From Pyxidicoccus fallax (GTDB lineage Bacteria; Myxococcota; Myxococcia; Myxococcales; Myxococcaceae), in contig NZ_JABBJJ010000104.1 of the NCBI RefSeq assembly GCF_012933655.1, forward strand, positions 1 through 35,636: a stretch of 35,636 bases of DNA, given 5' to 3'. The notes beneath the pieces are model-generated. The model ran no database searches and had not been told where the DNA came from. It saw only the letters and a list, made by a program, of their open reading frames with translations. Made by a program: the position numbers and the translations under genes. This document shows positions 1 to 9,083 of the stretch, one piece after another. Within the stretch, counting starts at the first letter, position 1. Every line of letters starts with the position of its first letter.

Positions 1-1198
1 GAGCAGGCGGAGGCGGAGGCGGCGCGGGCTTCGCCACCGGGCGAGGAGGCGGAGGGGGCGCGGCCTCCTCCACACCGCCCATGTCCAGCTCGAACTCGAA
101 AGCGCCACCCGGAGGCGGAGGGGGCGGCACGGCGGCGCGAGGCGGCGGCGGAGGCACGGCGCGCGGAGGGGGCGCCGCCACGGCGTCACCCAGGTCCAGC
201 TCGAACTCCAGGGCCCCGCCCGAGGGCGACGCGGCCTGGGAGGACGACTCGACCTCCACCGTCACGCCGACCTCGATGGGCGGCTCGTCGAGCGGCGTAC
301 CGGTGACGGGGGCCTCCATCTCGAAGTCGAACCCGGGCAGCGACTCGTCGACGTCCAGCGGAGCGGGCGGCGGCGTGCTCGCGATGAGCTCCTCGAGCGG
401 AATGTCCACGTCGTTGGCCGCGACCGGCGGAGGCGGCGTGTACGAGATGGGCGGCACGGGGAACGGCGCGGGCGTCCGGGGCTCGGCGGAGACGGGAGGC
501 GGGAAGCTGAACGGCTCATCCCCCACGGGGGCCGCGGGCCCCGCCGAGGACTCCAGGTCGTCGAAGAGCGAGTCGAGCGCCATGCCGCCAGCGGCGCGGG
601 GCGCGGGCGCGGCGGGCCGCGCGGGAGGCACCGGCGCCGCCACGGGCCGGGCGGGCGCGGAAGGCACCGGCGCCGCCACGGGCCGGGTTGGCGCGGAAGG
701 CACGGGCGTCGCGGGCCGGGGCTGCGCGGGAGCCACGCGAGGCGCGACGGGCGCGACGGCGGGGGCCACGGCTGGAGCCACGGACGGAGCCACCGCGGGG
801 GCCACGGTCGGGGCGACGACGGGAGCCACGGAGGGCAGCGGAGTCGCGGCGGAGGCGGCGGCGCCCGACTTGCGCTGGAGCATCATGTCGACGAGCGCGC
901 GGCTCGCCTCGTCGAGTTCCTGGAACTGGAGCCCCATGCCGGGTGGGCCGGCGGGGTCGCCCACTTCGCGGACCCAGCGCACGTGGGCGCTGCCGCGCAG
1001 CACGCGCACACCCCCGGCGATCTGCACCTCGAACTTGACGGGTGTCCCCACGGGCTGCGGGGTGCGCGAGCGGATGAACATCCCACCCGGGCTCAGGTTG
1101 GTGGCGAACTCCTCCGCGAAGCTGCCCACCGTTTCATGCTTGAGCTTCACCAACAGACCCACTGCCTTCCGGTCCGTGGTGCGCCTGCCTTGATCCAT
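1..1198 (-). CDS. PilZ-domain protein with long Pro/Ala-rich tail (3' end outside window)
   Basis: Probable c-di-GMP-binding protein. Reading the minus strand from the ATG at 1198, residues 1-105 form a PilZ domain. It has the RxxxR motif (R6, R10) and the NxSxxG motif (NLSPGG, residues 34-39), so both parts of the c-di-GMP pocket are present. Residues from about 110 to the window edge (399 codons seen, no stop) are low complexity, with VAP/PAPVP repeats and later acidic FEFELD-type segments between proline runs. The architecture resembles the myxobacterial PilZ subfamily TIGR02266 with an appended tail. The start has no Shine-Dalgarno; GATTGT sits 8 nt upstream. The gene is divergent from the membrane protein at 1342. 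The output partner is unknown; the tail could be a flexible linker to a further domain beyond the window. Confidence 0.88.
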   Translation of the reverse strand, partial: MDQGRRTTDRKAVGLLVKLKHETVGSFAEEFATNLSPGGMFIRSRTPQPVGTPVKFEVQIAGGVRVLRGSAHVRWVREVGDPAGPPGMGLQFQELDEASRALVDMMLQRKSGAAASAATPLPSVAPVVAPTVAPAVAPSVAPAVAPAVAPVAPRVAPAQPRPATPVPSAPTRPVAAPVPSAPARPVAAPVPPARPAAPAPRAAGGMALDSLFDDLESSAGPAAPVGDEPFSFPPPVSAEPRTPAPFPVPPISYTPPPPVAANDVDIPLEELIASTPPPAPLDVDESLPGFDFEMEAPVTGTPLDEPPIEVGVTVEVESSSQAASPSGGALEFELDLGDAVAAPPPRAVPPPPPRAAVPPPPPPGGAFEFELDMGGVEEAAPPPPPRPVAKPAPPPPPPA

Positions 1199-1206
1199 AG
1201 CGCCCG

Positions 1207-1212
1207 ACAATC
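1207..1212 (-). promoter_or_regulatory. candidate -10 hexamer of the PilZ gene
   Basis: On the minus strand GATTGT lies 8 nt before the ATG at 1198, where no Shine-Dalgarno is visible. The spacing equals that of the TANNNT hexamers before mltG, the crotonase gene and the NicO gene. The first base deviates from TANNNT, so this is the weakest member of that set. Confidence 0.3.
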
Positions 1213-1341
1213 GCGGGACGGGGCGCATCACTCAAGAGGGTTTTGACCCCTCGACTGGTTGCCCGGCGAATGGACGACATCAGGTATGCATCTGCCCTAC
1301 CTGCACCTCCTGTATCCTGGTGACCCTCGCAGGAGCCCTTC

Positions 1342-2487
1342 ATGAGCGCCGTCACCCTCACCGCCCCCACCCCGGCCCGAGCGGGCTGGCTCGTCGACCG
1401 GCGGCACGACCTGATTTCCACGGCGGGCGGGCTCGCCGCGAGTCTGGTGCTCGTCGGGCTGCACGTCTGGGGAGGCGTGAGCAGCCTGGTGCTCTGGTGG
1501 GCATGGGTGCTGGCGTTGGACGGGCCGCACCTGTTCGCGACGGTGTCGCGCACGTACCTGGACGCGCGCGAATGGCGGACGCGGCGGCGGCTCTTGCTGG
1601 GCAGCCTGACGTGGTTCGCGTCGGGGCCGGCGCTGTTCGGGGTGTCCGCGCTGGTGGGGAGCCCGCTGCCGTTCGTGCTGTTCCTCACCTTCGCGTCGCT
1701 GTGGGCGTACTGGCACGTGGTGCGGCAGCACTACGGCATCATGGTGCTGTACCAGCGCAAGGGCGGTGAGACGCTGGCGCTGGACCGGCGGCTGGACAGC
1801 GTGACGCTGTACACGGGGCTCCTGGCGCCCTTCGTGGCGTTCGCGCTGACGCACCCGACGGCGCGCAGGCAATTGGGGTTGAAGGGAGACCCCACCTGGG
1901 AGTCGACGGTGGCGGGCGCGTGCTTCGCGCTGGTGCTGGCGCTGGTGGTGCTCTACGCGGCCCGGCAGGTGCGGCGCCGGAGCCAGGGCCTGCGGGTGAA
2001 CGGGCCGAAGCTGATGATGATGGGCGCGGCGCTGGGGCTGACGGCGGTGGTGTTCTGGCCGTCGGTGTCCTCGCGCATGGACTTCGCCATGTTCGCGGTG
2101 GCGGTGACGGCGTTCCACAACGTGCAGTACCACGGGGTGGTCTGGTTCTATCACCGCAACCGCTACCACGCGGCCGGGGTGGACCCGGCGCCGTTCGGCC
2201 TGGCGCCGAAGGTGAGCCAGCGCTTCCTCATCTACGCGGTGTGTGGAGTGGTCTTCACGCTGCTGTATCGCGGGCTGGGCTGCGGCTTCGGCGCGTACCC
2301 GGGCTGTGGCGGCTTCGACCTGAAGCTGCAACTGGCGGCGGGGCTGACGCTGAAGGACCTGATGGGCGGGTTCATCTGGGGCTTCGCGCTGCACCACTAC
2401 TACCTGGACCAGAAAATCTGGCGCGTGAGCCGGGACGCGGGGCTGAACAAGGATTTGAAGCTCGGCACGGCGGCAGCCGCGTCATGA
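1342..2487 (+). CDS. polytopic membrane protein with conserved-looking histidine motifs, function unknown
   Basis: A 381-residue integral membrane protein with about eight hydrophobic segments (for example residues 31-58, 86-120, 152-170, 188-208, 225-260, 293-310 and 338-352). I do not recognise a named family. Histidines cluster at membrane borders: DGPH (63), WHxxxxH (125, 130), FHNVQYH (259, 264), YHRNRYH (271, 276) and HHYYLDQKIW (351-352). Repeated HX4H spacing plus a HH pair resembles membrane metal or haem enzymes such as desaturase/hydroxylase or cytochrome-type proteins, but this is inference only. AGGAG at 1331-1335 supports the ATG at 1342. It is divergent from the PilZ gene and ends 16 nt before the convergent SnoaL-like gene. 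Confidence 0.8.
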   Translation: MSAVTLTAPTPARAGWLVDRRHDLISTAGGLAASLVLVGLHVWGGVSSLVLWWAWVLALDGPHLFATVSRTYLDAREWRTRRRLLLGSLTWFASGPALFGVSALVGSPLPFVLFLTFASLWAYWHVVRQHYGIMVLYQRKGGETLALDRRLDSVTLYTGLLAPFVAFALTHPTARRQLGLKGDPTWESTVAGACFALVLALVVLYAARQVRRRSQGLRVNGPKLMMMGAALGLTAVVFWPSVSSRMDFAMFAVAVTAFHNVQYHGVVWFYHRNRYHAAGVDPAPFGLAPKVSQRFLIYAVCGVVFTLLYRGLGCGFGAYPGCGGFDLKLQLAAGLTLKDLMGGFIWGFALHHYYLDQKIWRVSRDAGLNKDLKLGTAAAAS

Positions 2488-2503
2488 CTGGAATGCGTGC
2501 TCT

Positions 2504-2890
2504 TCAGCGTCCGAGCTGAGCGCCCGTGGGATGGTCGATGACGTAGAGCCAGCGTCCGTCCCGCTGGCGGCGGACGACCTCGGCGGTCTGGCCCTCGACG
2601 GTGAACGGTGCTCCATCCGCGCTACGCCCTTCGAGCCGGAACCTCGCGCTCAGCATGGACAGGTCTCCCACCGTGAGTGCGTAGATGTTCGTGGACTCCA
2701 TGCGTCCGCCCAGCGCGAGCAGCCCTTCCAGCTCCGCGCGGATGGCCTCCAGTCCACGCCGGAGCGTGTCTCCCTGGCCCACCAGCAGGGCCTCGGGTTC
2801 ATAGAGGGCAAGCAGCTCCTCGATGCGTCCGGTGTTGTAGGCGGCGGCGAAGGCCGCATTCATGTCCGCGGGCTGTCTGACGTCCGGCAT
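2504..2890 (-). CDS. SnoaL-like / SgcJ-type NTF2-fold protein
   Basis: A 128-residue single-domain protein of the NTF2-like superfamily (SnoaL/DUF4440/SgcJ type). It starts with an amphipathic helix containing AFAAAYNTGRIEELLALY, a classic opening for this fold. After it come the DAL-like segment EPEALLVGQGDTLRRG and strands ending WLYVIDHP. These proteins are small cyclases, isomerases or ligand-binding proteins; the substrate cannot be predicted. The reading frame is open upstream for about 440 nt more. The ATG at 2890 is preferred because AGGAGAG lies just upstream and the family domain begins there. The gene is divergent from the winged-helix regulator at 2984, with a palindrome between them, so control by that regulator is plausible. 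Confidence 0.82.
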   Translation of the reverse strand: MPDVRQPADMNAAFAAAYNTGRIEELLALYEPEALLVGQGDTLRRGLEAIRAELEGLLALGGRMESTNIYALTVGDLSMLSARFRLEGRSADGAPFTVEGQTAEVVRRQRDGRWLYVIDHPTGAQLGR

Positions 2891-2951
2891 CGTTCTCTCC
2901 TGTTGTCGCGAGTCCGGACACGGTGCGTGATTCCGATGGGCGGCGAAAGGA

Positions 2952-2967
2952 GTTACACGGGCGTAAC
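2952..2967. promoter_or_regulatory. palindromic operator candidate GTTAC-N6-GTAAC
   Basis: GTTACACGGGCGTAAC has perfect 5-bp arms and one extra matching inner pair. It lies in the 93-nt divergent gap between the SnoaL-like gene and the regulator, immediately upstream of the regulator's AGGAGG. Dyads of this size are typical for dimeric winged-helix repressors, so autoregulation and control of the divergent gene are both likely. This is inference from position and symmetry. Confidence 0.5.
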
Positions 2968-2983
2968 CAGGAGGTGGAGCGCG

Positions 2984-3283
2984 ATGCCGAAGGGTGAGGA
3001 TGGAGTCTGCGTCGTCGAGCGGCGGCTCGCGCTCCTGGCCGGGCGCTTCCGCGCGGAAATCCTGAAGGCGCTCGAGCAGGGCGAGGTGCACTTCAACGCG
3101 CTCAAGCGCCTGACGGGAGCATCGGCGAACAGCCTGACGCGGCAGGTGCGGGCGCTGGAGGAGGAGGGGCTCGTCACCTCGCGACGGGAGACGCGGTGGG
3201 GGCGCAATCAGTACGCGCTGACGGAGGCAGGTCGAAGGACGCTGGCCATCCTGGACGCGGTGGCGAAGCTCCCAGGGCCCTAG
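2984..3283 (+). CDS. winged-helix transcriptional regulator (HxlR/MarR-like)
   Basis: A 99-residue DNA-binding protein that is almost entirely one winged-helix domain. LLAGRFRAEILKAL begins the fold, FNALKRLTGASANSLTRQVRALEEEGLV is the helix-turn-helix with recognition helix, and WGRNQYALTEAGRRTLAIL covers the wing and last helix. The EGLV...YALTEAGR pattern is shared by HxlR, MarR and PF13601-type small regulators; I cannot choose between them. The single Cys (residue 9) lies before the domain, so redox sensing is possible but unsupported. AGGAGG at 2969-2974 fixes the ATG at 2984; the frame is open further upstream. It probably represses itself and the divergent SnoaL-like gene. Confidence 0.82.
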   Translation: MPKGEDGVCVVERRLALLAGRFRAEILKALEQGEVHFNALKRLTGASANSLTRQVRALEEEGLVTSRRETRWGRNQYALTEAGRRTLAILDAVAKLPGP

Positions 3284-3431
3284 CCGCGCCCCCCGGAGTC
3301 CCCCCGCGCCGAGGCGCCCCTCCCCGTCCACCAGGTATCAGAAGGGTGCCTGCCGCCTGCCCTCCCGCCAGGGCACCGCCCGGGACCCGACATCCAGAGC
3401 GACGAATCGATGCGAAGCGAAGGGTCGGTGC

Positions 3432-3437
3432 TACCCT
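3432..3437 (+). promoter_or_regulatory. candidate -10 hexamer for a leaderless mltG transcript
   Basis: TACCCT ends 8 nt before the ATG at 3446 and no Shine-Dalgarno precedes that ATG. If this is a -10 element, transcription would begin within about two bases of the start codon. No convincing TTGACA-like -35 box was found at the normal distance. Confidence 0.4.
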
Positions 3438-3445
3438 GCGCCGCG

Positions 3446-4465
3446 ATGAAGCGTCTTGCTCTCGTTTTCTGTGTGTTGGTCGTGCTGGCGGCCGTGGCCG
3501 GAACCGGCGCCTTCCTGTGGGCCGAGGGTCAGGTCCAGACGGCCATGGCCCCGCCCGGAGCGGCCACCGTGGAGTTCACCGTCCCGAAGGGCACGTCCGG
3601 ACGTGGCCTGGGCACGTTGCTCGCCTCGCAGGGCCTCATCCGCGACGCGCGCATCTGGCGCTGGCACCTGTACCGCCGCGGTTCCTTCGCCCCCAAGGCA
3701 GGCCGCCACGAGGTCAGCCCGTCCATGACGGTGGCGGAGCTGGCCACCGCGCTGGAGAGCAACCCCATCCCGGAGGACATCCCCTTCGTCGTCGTCGAGG
3801 GCTGGCGCCTGCGTGACACCGACGCGGCGCTCGCGGCCGCGAACCTCATCACCCCGGGCGCGTACATCGCCGCGGCGAGCAAGCCCGGCAACTTCACCGC
3901 GCCCTTCCCGCTGCCCGTCTCGGGCACGCTGGAGGGCTACCTCTACCCGGAGACCTACGGCGTGGTGCCGGGCAAGCTGGACGTGAATGCGCTCATCCAG
4001 CGCCAGCTCAACGCCTTCGCCGAGCGCTTCTTCCTGCCCAACAAGGACGCCATCACGAAGAGCGGCCGTTCCCTGCACGAGGTGGTGGTGATGGCCTCCA
4101 TGCTGGAGCGCGAGGAGCCGGTGCCGGACCAGCGTCCGCTGGTGGCCGGCATCCTGTGGAAGCGCGTGGACAAGGGCTTCCCGCTCGGCGTGGACGCCAC
4201 GTCGCGCTACGAGCTGGCGCAGTGGAACGACCGCGTCGCCTTCCTCAAGCGGCTGCGCGACCCGCAGGACCCGTACAACACCCGGCACCGCAAGGGCCTG
4301 CCGCCGAGCCCCATCGGCGCGCCCACGGTGGCGTCGCTCCAGGCGGCCATGTCGCCGAAGGCGAGCGACTACTGGTACTACCTGCACGACGCCGAGCGCC
4401 GCCTGCACCCCTCGCGCAATGCCGAGGAGCACGAGGCGCTGCGCCGCAAGTACAACGTGTACTGA
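3446..4465 (+). CDS. mltG: endolytic murein transglycosylase MltG
   Basis: An inner-membrane lytic transglycosylase that cuts nascent glycan strands and terminates their growth. The 339-residue protein has one N-terminal transmembrane helix (residues 4-25), a LysM-like region (about 40-105, TVEFTVPKGTSGRGLGTLL) and the YceG/MltG catalytic domain. Diagnostic segments are LEGYLYPETY (162-171), ASMLEREE with E221 aligning to the catalytic Glu of E. coli MltG, the GVDAT segment near 248, YNTR..KGLPPSPIGAP and the YWYYL strand. Length matches the family. The ATG at 3446 places the membrane helix at the N-terminus; the open frame extends 12 codons further. No second gene follows in the operon; a hairpin lies just after the stop. 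Confidence 0.93.
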   Translation: MKRLALVFCVLVVLAAVAGTGAFLWAEGQVQTAMAPPGAATVEFTVPKGTSGRGLGTLLASQGLIRDARIWRWHLYRRGSFAPKAGRHEVSPSMTVAELATALESNPIPEDIPFVVVEGWRLRDTDAALAAANLITPGAYIAAASKPGNFTAPFPLPVSGTLEGYLYPETYGVVPGKLDVNALIQRQLNAFAERFFLPNKDAITKSGRSLHEVVVMASMLEREEPVPDQRPLVAGILWKRVDKGFPLGVDATSRYELAQWNDRVAFLKRLRDPQDPYNTRHRKGLPPSPIGAPTVASLQAAMSPKASDYWYYLHDAERRLHPSRNAEEHEALRRKYNVY

Positions 4466-4476
4466 GTCAGAGGTCG

Positions 4477-4507
4477 GGCTCCCGCACCTCGGCATGAGGC
4501 GGGAGCC
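4477..4507 (+). terminator. hairpin after mltG
   Basis: GGCTCCCGC (4477-4485) pairs perfectly with GCGGGAGCC (4499-4507), giving a 9-bp stem with a 13-nt loop 12 nt after the mltG stop. There is no U-run, so it may act bidirectionally between convergent genes or need Rho. Confidence 0.5.
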
Positions 4508-4625
4508 GGCGACGCGGCCCGCGCTTCCCGCATATCCCCAGCGGGATGGCCCCGCGGTGCTCCCGAAGCGGGAGCCGGCCGCGCGGCTCGGGCTTCCCGC
4601 GCATCTCCGACGTGGATGGCGCCCT
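4499..4625. repeat. imperfect tandem repeat of about 60-69 bp
   Basis: A unit starting GCGGGAGCCGGC at 4499 recurs at 4568. Both share GCGGGAGCCGGC, CGCGGC, GCTTCCCGC and GGATGGC in the same order, with roughly ten mismatches over about 55 bp. GCTCCCG (4559-4565) and CGGGAGC (4569-4575) at the junction also form a 7-bp stem with a 3-nt loop. The array lies between the convergent mltG and crotonase genes. Confidence 0.6.
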
Positions 4626-4626
4626 T

Positions 4627-4664
4627 CCTGGAAGACGGGGGGGCGGCGTTCCGAAGCAGCCGCG
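4627..4664 (-). pseudogene. duplicated 3' end of the adjacent crotonase gene
   Basis: This 38-bp stretch matches 4692-4729 with five mismatches. The second copy encodes the C-terminus ERRAPVFQGR of the crotonase-like gene; on the minus strand the first copy still reads ERRPPVFQEGR in an open frame. It lies just downstream of that gene's stop, so it looks like a leftover of a 65-bp tandem duplication of the gene's end. Confidence 0.55.
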
Positions 4665-4683
4665 TGCCCCTGGCTGAAGAGAC

Positions 4684-5475
4684 TCAGCGCCCCTGGAAGA
4701 CGGGGGCGCGGCGCTCCGCAGCGGCGGCGAGTCCCTCGCCCAGGTCCGAACTTCCGTAGCTCTCCGCCTGGAAGCGGGCCTCCTGCTCCAGCGCGGCCCG
4801 CAGCGCCGTGCGGTCCGGCCCCAGCCGCTGCTTCAGCGCGCGCATGGCGAGCGGCGCGTTGCCAGCCATCTGCGTCGCCAGGGCCCGGGCACGCGTGAGC
4901 ACCCCACCCGCCGGAGCCGCCTCCAGCGCGAGGCCGAGCCGCACCGCCTCCTTGCCATCGAAGCGGCGGCCGGTGAGGAGCAGTTCGGCGGCGGCCTGCG
5001 CGCCCGCGCGCCTCGGCACGAAGTACGTGGCGCCCATGCCGGGGTGCAGGCCGAGCTGGACGAAGTTGAGCGCGAGCTTCGACTCCTCGCTCACGATGCA
5101 CACGTCACACGCGAGCGCCACGCACAGGCCCGCGCCGATGGCGGGGCCCTCCACCGCGGCCACGGTGGGCACGGGCAGGTCCAGCACGCTGAGGTAGCGC
5201 GCGTAGAAGTCGAGCATGAACGTGCGGGCCTCCTCGAAGGAGGACTTGCGCAGCCGCTCCAGCATCTTCAGGTCGCCGCCGGAGGAGAACGCCCCACCGG
5301 CGCCGGTGAGGACCACCGCCCGCACGTCCGTGCGCAGCTTGAGTGACCCGACATGGGTGCGCAGCGCGTCCCCCAGCTCGGGAGTCATCACGTTGCGGCG
5401 GGCGACGTCATTCAGGGTGAGGGTGGCGACGGCACCCTCGACCTCGAGCAGGACCTCAGCGGCGGGAGTGGACAT
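4684..5475 (-). CDS. enoyl-CoA hydratase/isomerase (crotonase) family protein lacking both catalytic Glu
   Basis: A 263-residue crotonase-fold protein. GAFSSGGDL (residues 61-69) and GPAIGAG (110-116) form the two oxyanion-hole loops that hold the acyl-CoA thioester, and the C-terminus ERRAPVFQGR is typical. Ungapped comparison with mitochondrial enoyl-CoA hydratase over GPAIGAGLCVALACD and NFVQLGLHPGMG puts Cys118 and Phe138 where the two catalytic glutamates (E144, E164) sit. Classical hydration is therefore unlikely; another thioester reaction of the superfamily is more probable. The ATG at 5475 has no Shine-Dalgarno but has TACAGT 8 nt upstream. The next gene on this strand (5504-6883) ends 28 nt upstream. 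Confidence 0.85.
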   Translation of the reverse strand: MSTPAAEVLLEVEGAVATLTLNDVARRNVMTPELGDALRTHVGSLKLRTDVRAVVLTGAGGAFSSGGDLKMLERLRKSSFEEARTFMLDFYARYLSVLDLPVPTVAAVEGPAIGAGLCVALACDVCIVSEESKLALNFVQLGLHPGMGATYFVPRRAGAQAAAELLLTGRRFDGKEAVRLGLALEAAPAGGVLTRARALATQMAGNAPLAMRALKQRLGPDRTALRAALEQEARFQAESYGSSDLGEGLAAAAERRAPVFQGR

Positions 5476-5483
5476 GGGCGCGC

Positions 5484-5489
5484 ACTGTA
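5484..5489 (-). promoter_or_regulatory. candidate -10 hexamer for a leaderless crotonase transcript
   Basis: TACAGT on the minus strand ends exactly 8 nt before the ATG at 5475, the same spacing as TACCCT before mltG and TAGGGT before the NicO gene. No Shine-Dalgarno is present. The element lies in the 28-nt gap after the upstream lipoprotein gene. Confidence 0.4.
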
Positions 5490-5503
5490 GCGGCCCGCCG
5501 GTG

Positions 5504-6883
5504 CTACGGCACCACGAGCCGCAGGAACGCGTCCTGATTCCACGTGTCGCCCGCGCCGTCGCGCTGCCAGCCGGTGACGGCGAAGCCCTTCCCGGGCACC
5601 ACCGCCATCCCCGCCACCGCGAGCGAGCACCCCCCACTCTGGCACGAGGCCACGGGCAGCGGCCGCTCGTCCCGCCACGTGCCATCCGCCCCGTAGCGCG
5701 TGAGCACGCTGCCACACGCCACCGCCGCCATGCCCTCCTCATTCACCGCCACCGCCGGCCCCACATCCGCCACCGGGCCGCACGCCGGTTGCGTCAACCA
5801 GCCCTCACGCCCATCCGTGCCCACGTTGAACACGAACGGCCCCGCCGAACCGAGGGATGCCCCGCCCCACACCATCAATCCCGTGAAGTCCCCGGCCACC
5901 GTCACCGAGCCATCCGCCCCCGCCGCCACGGACGTCACCCGGCCCTTCGCGCCCGGCACTTCCTTCCCCCACACCAGCCGCCCGTCCGCGCCGAACGCGA
6001 GCACCACGAACCCGCGCACCCCCGGCGTGCCGAACGTCCGCCCATCGACCTCCAGCGTGTCCGACAACTGCCCCGCCAGCACCGCGCGCCCATCTCCGGT
6101 CAGCGCCACCGCCCGCAGCGCCGTGCCCTCTCCCGTCCCCTCGAAGCGCCGCGTCCACCGCACCGAGCCGTCCGCGCCGTACCACGTGAGCACCGGGTCC
6201 TTCACCGCCTCCGGCGTCCACTCCTCGCCCGCGGCCAGCACGCCGCCCTCCGTATCCGCCGCCAGCGCGTGCACCTTCTGCCCCACGCGGTGCTGCCACA
6301 CCGGCGCGCCGTCCGCGGAGAACTTCACCAGGAAGCCGTCCTGCGCCTCCCCCAGCCCGAAGTCCGCCGAGTACAGGAACGCATTGCCCGACAGGAACAC
6401 CGCCCCGTCACGCCCCGGCGACGCCGCCACGCGCGTGTCCGACAGGCGGTTGCGCTCGAACTCGCGAGACCAGCGCACCTGCCCGGCCGCCAAGTACCGC
6501 GCCAGCGTCAGCGAGAGCTTCTCTCCCTCCACCTGCTCGCGGCCCTCGTCCGAGCGCGGGGTGCTCGACACCACCAGCACCACGTCCCCGTCGCGCCCCA
6601 CCGCCACGCCGGTGCCGAAGTCATCCTGCGGACCTCCCGCCAGCCGCTCCCACGCGCGGGCCCGGGGCAACGCGGGCCGCTCGGGCGCGGGTGGGGCTTC
6701 CTCTCCAGGGGCCTGGGTGGACGGCTCCGGGGGCGCGGGCTCACCGGGGGCCTCTCCGACGGGCCCCTGCTCCTCCAGGGACGCCGCATCCGCGCTGGCC
6801 CCGCCACACCCCGACCCCATCCACAGCAGGGCCACCGGCAGGAGCCCCACCACCCAACGGTTGCCACGTCGCTCTGACCGCAT
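5504..6883 (-). CDS. lipoprotein with repeated beta-propeller-like blades
   Basis: A 459-residue probable outer-membrane or periplasmic lipoprotein. Residues 1-25 are a signal peptide with a basic start (MRSERRGNR), a hydrophobic core and the lipobox MGSGC (Cys26). A Pro/Glu-rich linker to about residue 80 follows. The rest consists of about seven repeats with the theme G(A/T)DG followed by a W-containing strand (FSADGAPVW, YGADGSVRW, FGADGRLVW, VGTDGREGW, YGADGTW), as in SBBP/beta-propeller proteins. Four cysteines cluster late (ACG, CQSGGC). The frame stays open far upstream, but ATG 6883 gives the signal peptide and has GGAGA before it. No enzymatic motif is visible; ligand or surface binding is a guess. 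Confidence 0.8.
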   Translation of the reverse strand: MRSERRGNRWVVGLLPVALLWMGSGCGGASADAASLEEQGPVGEAPGEPAPPEPSTQAPGEEAPPAPERPALPRARAWERLAGGPQDDFGTGVAVGRDGDVVLVVSSTPRSDEGREQVEGEKLSLTLARYLAAGQVRWSREFERNRLSDTRVAASPGRDGAVFLSGNAFLYSADFGLGEAQDGFLVKFSADGAPVWQHRVGQKVHALAADTEGGVLAAGEEWTPEAVKDPVLTWYGADGSVRWTRRFEGTGEGTALRAVALTGDGRAVLAGQLSDTLEVDGRTFGTPGVRGFVVLAFGADGRLVWGKEVPGAKGRVTSVAAGADGSVTVAGDFTGLMVWGGASLGSAGPFVFNVGTDGREGWLTQPACGPVADVGPAVAVNEEGMAAVACGSVLTRYGADGTWRDERPLPVASCQSGGCSLAVAGMAVVPGKGFAVTGWQRDGAGDTWNQDAFLRLVVP

Positions 6884-7162
6884 GCGCTCTCCAAGGAAGC
6901 CCGCTCCGGTGCGTCGACCGCAGGGCCTCGGGAACCTAAGCAGCGTGTCCAGGGCGCGGCATTCCCCCACCCCCGGGTCCGGCTGTACATGGCCGGGGGG
7001 CGTGCAGGCGGACAGGAAGGCTGGCGTCCTGTGCCCCGACGTGCCGGAATGTACGGCAGCGGAATAGGTCTGCGCCCCAACGGTTGCCAGCGCACGCCCC
7101 GGCCGCTCTCGTGGCGGAATCCGTTGGTCCCCGCGACGGGCACGAATTAAGAGAACCCTTCC
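6884..7162. other. divergent intergenic region between lipoprotein and MoxR operon
   Basis: These 279 nt separate two divergent transcription units and should hold both promoters. I could not identify a convincing -35/-10 pair or a clear dyad. The MoxR start at 7163 has only a weak purine stretch (AAGAGAA) upstream. Confidence 0.5.
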
Positions 7163-8191
<1,029 letters not shown>

Positions 8192-8204
8192 CGACAGGGA
8201 CACC

Positions 8205-9079
<875 letters not shown>

Positions 9080-9083
<4 letters not shown>

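Noticed and set aside
81-1193. 370-codon plus-strand ORF rich in Gly, Ala, Thr and Ser
   Set aside because: The opposite strand encodes a PilZ domain with intact motifs; this is a shadow of its Pro/Ala-rich tail.
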